Source: Streptomyces sp. SKN60 (GTDB lineage Bacteria; Actinomycetota; Actinomycetes; Streptomycetales; Streptomycetaceae). From it: DNA of 64,000 nucleotides. Below the pieces are notes generated by a model. That model ran no database searches. It had not been told where the DNA came from and saw nothing but the letters and a program-made list of their open reading frames with translations. Each line of letters opens with the position of its first letter. Position 1 is the first letter of the stretch. Shown in pieces: positions 59,324 through 64,000 of this stretch. Where the stretch lies: the NCBI RefSeq assembly GCF_026236535.1, contig NZ_JAHTMW010000005.1, forward strand, positions 186,001 to 250,000, read 5' to 3'. The position numbers were made by a program, and so were the translations under genes.

Positions 59324-59524
59324 CTAGCCCGCCAGAGCCGCCATCCACAGGTAGACGACCGCGAACACCGCGCCCGTGCAGATCGCGAGGGCGGCGATCA
59401 GTGCGCAGCCGAGAATCCCGGTCGTCGTGGCGATCGCCGGCCAGGCGAAGCGGGTTACGCGGTCGGCGCGCCGGACGGCGTCCTCGCAGGCGCGGTCGTC
59501 GTACCGGTCGTCGCGATCGTTCAC
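59324..59524 (-). CDS. Small membrane protein
   Basis: A 66-residue protein with an acidic/basic N-terminus (NDRDDRYDDRACEDAVRRAD) and two predicted transmembrane helices (AWPAIATTTGILGCALIAAL; AVFAVVYLWMAAL). The GTG start overlaps the stop of the upstream membrane-protein gene (GTGA), so the two are translationally coupled. Function unknown. Confidence 0.7.
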   Translation of the reverse strand: MNDRDDRYDDRACEDAVRRADRVTRFAWPAIATTTGILGCALIAALAICTGAVFAVVYLWMAALAG

Positions 59525-60204
59525 GGCTGCTCGCCGGTGCAGGCGTAAAAGTCGCAGCGGTAGACGTGGACGACTCCGGGGAGGTCGGCGATCTCGTCCC
59601 TCAGGTCGCTCTCGGTGCGGCCGTGAGTGAAGGTCTCCGGCATGTTCACGTCGACGACCAATTGCCCGGCACGCTCGTAGACCTGCACATCGGTGGCGCC
59701 GTAGTCCCACAGCCGTTCCGTGCTCTGGTTGAACTGCGGGTCGCGGGCGCGGTCCATGGAGTCCACGGTGGCGCGAAAGTAGGGCGGCGGTTCGTTCTCC
59801 GGGTCGACCTCGTTCATCTGATGGAAGCCCAGGACGAGGGCCGCCACGGCGACGAGGGGCGTGATCGCGGAGAACCAGGGCCCCGGCCGGCTGCCGCTGC
59901 CGGGTCCCACGAAGGCGGCGGTCACCAGGATCAGGGCGGCCGGTACGAACAGGAACATGCCGATCACGGCGCCCACCAACGCCCAGACCAGCAGGCCGAG
60001 CCCGGTGACGAGGCAGACCCGGGCGCAGATCTTCGGGCTCTCCGCCATCGGCAGCGGTATGAGGGCCACCAGCGCCGTGACCAGGAACAACCCGCCCAGG
60101 AGCGGCGCCGTCACCAGCCCCAGAAGGGCGGTGAGCCCCGCCACCACGACCCCCGCGACGACCCACCCCCGCTGCCGGGTGGACACGCTTCGACCTTCCT
60201 CCAT
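59521..60204 (-). CDS. Multi-pass membrane protein with C-terminal extracytoplasmic domain
   Basis: A protein of up to 227 residues. About five hydrophobic helices in the first 130 residues (WVVAGVVVAGLTALLGLVT; LFLVTALVALIPLP; LLVWALVGAVIGMFLFVP; AALILVTAAFVG; PLVAVAALVLGFH) precede a soluble domain of about 90 residues with two cysteines (YRCDFYACTGEQP). Start unclear: ATG at 60204 or GTG at 60186, which has the better GGAGGAAGG ribosome-binding site. Two palindromic operators lie just upstream. Function unknown. Confidence 0.7.
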   Translation of the reverse strand: MEEGRSVSTRQRGWVVAGVVVAGLTALLGLVTAPLLGGLFLVTALVALIPLPMAESPKICARVCLVTGLGLLVWALVGAVIGMFLFVPAALILVTAAFVGPGSGSRPGPWFSAITPLVAVAALVLGFHQMNEVDPENEPPPYFRATVDSMDRARDPQFNQSTERLWDYGATDVQVYERAGQLVVDVNMPETFTHGRTESDLRDEIADLPGVVHVYRCDFYACTGEQP

Positions 60205-60222
60205 CGCCCTTCCCCCTCACGA

Positions 60223-60256
60223 TTGAACGCGTTCAAGTCATCTTGAACGCGTTCAA
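60223..60256. promoter_or_regulatory. Two identical palindromic operators
   Basis: TTGAACGCGTTCAA occurs twice without mismatch, at 60223-60236 and 60243-60256, so the centres are 20 bp (about two helical turns) apart. It lies 19 bp upstream of the membrane-protein start at 60204. The shape fits a dimeric TetR- or MarR-type repressor binding as a pair on one DNA face. Confidence 0.75.
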
Positions 60257-60274
60257 GGTAGCACTCGACGGGCC

Positions 60275-60405
60275 CGCGAGGACTGGACGTACGTGCTGAC
60301 CGCGGGCGAGGGAGCGGTGGGCAGAGCACGACGCCGGGCGGCTGTTCGACCTCGTCCAGGAGATCTTCGAGGAGCGGGGCGTGAGCCTCGTCCTCCGGCG
60401 GTAGC
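60275..60405 (+). pseudogene. Frameshifted gene remnant
   Basis: One frame reads REDWTYVLTAGEGAVGRA and a second frame continues EHDAGRLFDLVQEIFEERGV to a TAG at 60405. Joined by a frameshift these look like the C-terminal part of a lost protein of about 60 or more residues. No start or ribosome-binding site. Family not recognised. Confidence 0.35.
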
Positions 60406-60413
60406 CTGCCCGC

Positions 60414-60866
60414 GTGGCGGGGACCTGGGATGAGCAGCAACTGATCGCGGACGGCTTCGAGCGGGTGTACGCCGAGTCGGACTGGTACGACGGACCGCGC
60501 GCCGGCCTTGCCGACATCGGCGGGAGGCCGCACTACTTCCGGAGCGACGAGTACGACCACGCCGACGAGGCCGATGAATACCGGGTCTGGCCCGCGAGCG
60601 AGGCCGTGGTGGGGCTGGAACGCGAGCAATGGGCGATCTTCGCCAGGTGGAACGAACGCAGTGAGGCCGGTGAGGTCGGTCCGGAGAGTCATCCGGGCCA
60701 CGGCGGGATCGACGCCCGTTACGACGAGCTGGAGCAGCTGCTTGCCCCGCATCGCCAGGCGCCGGACGACGCGCGGCGGCTGGTGGGCGAGTTGCGGTTC
60801 GTTGAGGGGGCCCGCTATCGGGTCGATGGGCTCGACTACTGGATCCGGTGGCGTTCGAGCAGGTAG
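60414..60866 (+). CDS. Hypothetical protein
   Basis: A 150-residue acidic soluble protein I do not recognise: AGTWDEQQLIADGFERVYAE, WYDGPRAGLADIGGRPHYF, EYRVWPASEAVVGLEREQW, a helical middle (IDARYDELEQLLAPHRQAPD) and a strand-rich end (GLDYWIRWR). The GTG start at 60414 lies 8 bp after the stop of a gene remnant. The APH-like gene begins 62 bp downstream on the same strand. Confidence 0.7.
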   Translation: MAGTWDEQQLIADGFERVYAESDWYDGPRAGLADIGGRPHYFRSDEYDHADEADEYRVWPASEAVVGLEREQWAIFARWNERSEAGEVGPESHPGHGGIDARYDELEQLLAPHRQAPDDARRLVGELRFVEGARYRVDGLDYWIRWRSSR

Positions 60867-60928
60867 CGGGACGCGGTCGGCGATAACTCCGGCGACGTCG
60901 GCGATCGCCACCGGGATACTGGGCGCCC

Positions 60929-61711
60929 ATGGATGAGGTCGAGGTCGTCGTCGCCCACTCCGAACGCGCGACCCTGCGCGTCGGCGACGTGTTCCTGAAG
61001 GTGGACGCCGATCAGGGGCGTATCGACGTCGAGGTCGAGGCGATGTCCCGCGCGCCGGTCCCGACTCCGAAGGTCCTGTGGCGCAAGCCGCCCGTGCTCG
61101 CGATCGCCGCACTCCCGGGGGCGCCGCTCGGGCGCCTCGGCGGGGCGTCGACCGGACCGTCGAGCGGGTCGTCGGCGGCGTGGGCCGCGGCGGGCGCCGC
61201 CATCCGCACGCTGCACGAAGCGCCGCCGCCTCCCTGGCCGGGCCGGGCCGGCCGGAGCAGCGTCGCGCTGACGTCGGAACTCGACGCCGAGTGCGAGTTG
61301 CTCGTGACCAGGGGCCTCCTTCCGGCCGACCTGGTCACCCGTAACCGCAGGGTCGCCCAGGCCGCGCTCCGGCCGTGGAGTCCGGCGTTCACGCACGGCG
61401 ACCTGCAGATCGCGCACGTCTTCGTCGAAGGCGACGAGGTGACGGGCATCATCGACTGGTCCGAGGCGGGCCAGGGCGATCCCCTGTACGACCTCGCCAC
61501 CTTCACGCTCGGACACGAGGAGCGCCTCGACGACGTCCTCGCCGGCTACGGCCACGGCCACGGCCATGACGCCGACATCGACCTCGACCTCGACGTGATC
61601 CGCGCATGGTGGGCGTTGCGGAGCCTGCTGGCTGTTCGCTGGCTGATCGAGCACGGCTTCGACCCCTTCGCACCGGGCTGCGAGGTCGACGTGCTGAAGT
61701 CCCGGATGTGA
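60929..61711 (+). CDS. Aminoglycoside phosphotransferase/choline-kinase family protein
   Basis: A 260-residue kinase-like protein. The catalytic loop is THGDLQIAHVF: His-Gly-Asp is intact, and the metal-binding Asn of classical enzymes is His here, a change common in this subfamily. The metal Asp lies in GIIDWSEAGQGDPLYDLA. The family phosphorylates hydroxyls of small molecules (aminoglycosides, choline, homoserine and others); substrate unknown. An Asp-rich stretch near residue 215 (DADIDLDLD) comes from a codon repeat. Confidence 0.82.
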   Translation: MDEVEVVVAHSERATLRVGDVFLKVDADQGRIDVEVEAMSRAPVPTPKVLWRKPPVLAIAALPGAPLGRLGGASTGPSSGSSAAWAAAGAAIRTLHEAPPPPWPGRAGRSSVALTSELDAECELLVTRGLLPADLVTRNRRVAQAALRPWSPAFTHGDLQIAHVFVEGDEVTGIIDWSEAGQGDPLYDLATFTLGHEERLDDVLAGYGHGHGHDADIDLDLDVIRAWWALRSLLAVRWLIEHGFDPFAPGCEVDVLKSRM

Positions 61712-61735
61712 GGCGCCCATTGCGGTCGGGCTTTC

Positions 61736-62548
61736 TCAGGCGGCCGGTGCCTCTGCCGGGCGGCAGTCGCGGCAATGGCCGGGGGCGGGGGAGCGGAAGG
61801 CGCGGTCGCAGGTTTCGCAGGTCTGGAAGGGGACAGGACGGGCCGAGGGCAGCGGGGCGGTGGGGAGGCGGGGTGGGAGGAGTGCGGTCAGGCGGTGGGT
61901 GAGGAGGCCGGCCGGGTGGGCGAGGTCGGCGGGGAGGTTCGCGGAGAGGGTGCGGCGGATGGCGTCGGGGCGGACGCCGCGGTCGAGCCAGGCCGTGACC
62001 CCGGGGGCCAGTCGCTCGATGTCGCGCTCGGAGAGCAGCAGCCGGGAGTTGTGGACGCGCAGGCCCGCGAGGAGTTCCGCGGCGGCGCGGTGGCGTTCCG
62101 CGAGCGGGATCGGGGGCGGCGGAGCCGGGCGTGGAGCCGGAGGTGCGGGCTTCTGTCGTACGGGCGGCGGGGACGGGGGCCGGGGCGGCGTCTTTCGTAC
62201 GGGCTCCGGCTCAGCCCCCGGCCGGTTGTACGAGACCGTGCGGTGCACGAACCGCCCGTCCGGCAGTCGCTCCCTGAAGCGCTTCAGATAGCCCACGGCC
62301 TCCAGCTCCCGCATGGCGCGGGCGATGGACAGCTCGCTGTTCGGGCACTCGGCCGCGATCGCCTTGATTCCGACGGATGCCCCGGCGGGCAGCGACTCGA
62401 GGTAGAGCGCCAGTCCCCGCGCCTGCAGGGAGAGCTTGCGGTGCTGGGCGAGATCGTTGCCGACCACCACGTAGCGCGTGGTGAGACGGACTTTGACGTG
62501 AATGAGCCCGGAGGCGCGCGAGGGCGCGCTAGGGTGCGTGGGAGCCAT
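61736..62548 (-). CDS. Winged-helix DNA-binding protein with C-terminal zinc ribbon
   Basis: A 270-residue protein. Residues 20-110 form a replication-initiator/GntR-like winged helix (YVVVGNDLAQHRKLSLQARG; GASVGIKAIAAECPNSE; ELEAVGYLKRFRERLPDGRF). A Pro-rich linker follows. Residues 165-235 are helical and close with a CETC...CRDC zinc-ribbon motif. Similar Streptomyces proteins are annotated only as helix-turn-helix proteins. The ATG at 62548 is taken; the longer frame lacks a ribosome-binding site. Confidence 0.75.
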   Translation of the reverse strand: MAPTHPSAPSRASGLIHVKVRLTTRYVVVGNDLAQHRKLSLQARGLALYLESLPAGASVGIKAIAAECPNSELSIARAMRELEAVGYLKRFRERLPDGRFVHRTVSYNRPGAEPEPVRKTPPRPPSPPPVRQKPAPPAPRPAPPPPIPLAERHRAAAELLAGLRVHNSRLLLSERDIERLAPGVTAWLDRGVRPDAIRRTLSANLPADLAHPAGLLTHRLTALLPPRLPTAPLPSARPVPFQTCETCDRAFRSPAPGHCRDCRPAEAPAA

Positions 62549-62822
62549 CGGGAAGGGTTCGCTTCCTCGTTGGTCAGGCCCTCGATCGGGATGCCAGTCC
62601 CGGCCGGGGGCCGACGTATGTCTGGAGTTGTCGCGGCGAGCATATGCCAGGCAACCGGCAACAAATCCAGTCCAGTTGGCCCAAGTCACCCATGTGAGTG
62701 ACGGTGGGCGACGGGGAGGCTGGAGGGGTTGGGTCAGGGATTTGCCCGGGATTAAAACCCTTACGTCGTGGGTCACCGCGACGCGGGCGTCCACGACGCG
62801 GTCGCCTACGACGGGGCGCCGC

Positions 62823-63221
62823 TTACGGCAGGGCCAGCTCCGCCCACACCGTCTTCCGCGGTACGGGCCCCAGCCGTACGCCCCACTCCCGCGCCAGCCC
62901 CTCGACGATCCGCAGCCCGCACCCGCCCGCCGCGACCGGTAGCCGGTCACCCCGCGTGTCGGTGATTTCGATACGGAGGGTGGCCTCGACCACGAACAGC
63001 GCGACCCGGAAGTCCCGGCCGGGCACGCGGCCGTGCGTCACGGCGTTCGCGGCGAGCTCGGCGACGATCTGGGCGGCGGGCTCGGCGAGGTGGTCAAGGC
63101 CCCAGGAACGCAGCTGCTCGACGGCGAGCAGACGGGCGAGACGGGCGCCGCGCGGGGTCGCGGAGAGCTGGATTCCGAATTGGCGTACGGACGCCACGAG
63201 TTGAGTGGGTTCCTGATTCAT
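62823..63221 (-). CDS. Anti-sigma-factor-like ATP-binding protein (HATPase_c)
   Basis: A 132-residue single-domain GHKL ATPase. N box AAQIVAELAANAVTHG, G1 box IEITDTRGDRL and G2 box GGCGLRIVEGLA are visible, as in RsbW/SpoIIAB-like proteins that bind sigma or anti-anti-sigma factors. In Streptomyces such genes usually sit beside XRE-DUF5753 and DUF397 genes, as here. Divergent from the XRE gene, 127 bp between starts. Confidence 0.88.
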   Translation of the reverse strand: MNQEPTQLVASVRQFGIQLSATPRGARLARLLAVEQLRSWGLDHLAEPAAQIVAELAANAVTHGRVPGRDFRVALFVVEATLRIEITDTRGDRLPVAAGGCGLRIVEGLAREWGVRLGPVPRKTVWAELALP

Positions 63222-63348
63222 GTCACCCAGCGTGGCGGGATGTGCTTACGCTGCCCATCGAAATGCCGTTACGTACGGCCGCTGTCCGTTGGCTGTCCGG
63301 GCTTGTCCCGGGCTGTCCCGGCCGGGCGGCGCGGGGAGGTGGGTGCGC

Positions 63349-64000
63349 GTGCGTGCGAACGAGAGGAAGGGCACGGAGGTCCAGGGCCCGACCTGGGACC
63401 TGGACCCCGGTGACGAGTCGGGTGCGGCGATCGTCGCCATGGTGGGACGCCAGATCAGGCGGTGGCGGGAGGCGAAACGCCTGCGGGCGGTCGAGCTGGG
63501 GCGGCTGATCGGCTACGGCGAGGACATCGTCCGCAAGATCGAGCGAGGGGATCGCATCCCCCGCCCCGAGTTCCTGGACAAGGCGGACGAGGCGCTGGGC
63601 GCGAACGGCATCATCGCCGCCATGAAGCAGGACATCCTGGATGTCCGCTACCCGAGCGGTCCGAGGAGCCTGGCCAAGCTGGAGGCCCGTGCGGCCGAGT
63701 TCTGCGCGTACCAGACCTATTGTCTGCACGGCCTCCTGCAGACCGAGGACTACGCGCGAGCGATCATGCGGACCCACCGGCCCGTGTACCGGCCGGAGGT
63801 GCTGGAGCGGTACGTGGCGCACCGGGTGGGGCGGCAGTCCGTGTTCACACGGGCCCCGGCGCCGGAGTTCAGCTTCGTGCTGGAGGAGGTCACGCTGCGG
63901 CGACCCATCGGCGGGCCGGAAGCGATGAGACGTCAGCTGGAACACCTCGTGGAGGTGGGTGACATGCCCAACGTCGAGATCCAGGTGATGCCGACCGCGT
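63349..64000 (+). CDS. XRE-family regulator with DUF5753 domain (cut by window edge)
   Basis: The first 217 residues are present. An N-terminal Cro/C1-type helix-turn-helix (RQIRRWREAKRLRAVELGRL; IVRKIERGDRIP) is followed by the DUF5753 ligand-like domain (EARAAEFCAYQTYCLHGLLQ; EDYARAIMR). The family is abundant in Streptomyces and affects development and antibiotic production. The GTG at 63349 has a ggagg ribosome-binding site 9 bp upstream; GTG at 63343 is possible. A DUF397 gene may follow outside the window. Confidence 0.88.
   Translation, partial: MRANERKGTEVQGPTWDLDPGDESGAAIVAMVGRQIRRWREAKRLRAVELGRLIGYGEDIVRKIERGDRIPRPEFLDKADEALGANGIIAAMKQDILDVRYPSGPRSLAKLEARAAEFCAYQTYCLHGLLQTEDYARAIMRTHRPVYRPEVLERYVAHRVGRQSVFTRAPAPEFSFVLEEVTLRRPIGGPEAMRRQLEHLVEVGDMPNVEIQVMPTA

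Overview
The window is very GC-rich, uses many GTG starts and start/stop overlaps (GTGA, ATGA), and encodes the futalosine route to menaquinone, a complete 14-subunit NDH-1 operon and many secreted proteins. This points to the chromosome of a Streptomyces or a close relative. The species cannot be named from the sequence alone.

Left part (1-11500): the start of a Ser/Thr kinase, a DUF1992 protein, a cold-shock protein, then menaquinone genes mqnA, mqnC, menG and a geranylgeranyl-reductase-type flavoprotein, with a lipoprotein esterase and an amidohydrolase-like remnant between them. Next come a GlxA-type regulator divergent from an imine-reductase-like dehydrogenase with a THS tandem repeat, and a secreted NlpC/P60 hydrolase.

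Centre (11536-27458): nuoA to nuoN, one tightly coupled operon with a Rex-like operator upstream and a strong bidirectional hairpin downstream. Together with the menaquinone genes and the polyprenyl diphosphate synthase at 37468, this region supplies the respiratory entry point for NADH and much of its lipid electron carrier. A 44-codon ORF links nuoG to nuoH by ATGA overlaps at both ends.

Right of nuo (27500-38500): a secreted protein of unknown role, an AraC regulator, a secreted intradiol dioxygenase with a carbohydrate-binding module, fumarylacetoacetase, two tandem LAxTG sortase substrates with a duplicated promoter region, a CocE/NonD hydrolase and a polyprenyl synthase.

38583-51290 is the main accessory locus: a 1649-residue secreted LGFP/FG-GAP protein divergent from a 2374-residue RHS polymorphic toxin. 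The toxin carries a HINT domain and a C-terminal domain that looks like an ADP-ribosyltransferase. It is followed 4 bp later by a probable immunity gene containing a TTA codon, then about 0.8 kb of gene-poor sequence.

52108-64000 holds a LolA-like secreted protein, an M28 aminopeptidase, a serine beta-lactamase-fold hydrolase, an HSL-type esterase, a PucR-type regulator, a HEAT-repeat protein, two membrane proteins under a pair of identical palindromic operators, an aminoglycoside-phosphotransferase-like protein, a winged-helix protein, and an ATPase/XRE-DUF5753 pair at the right edge.
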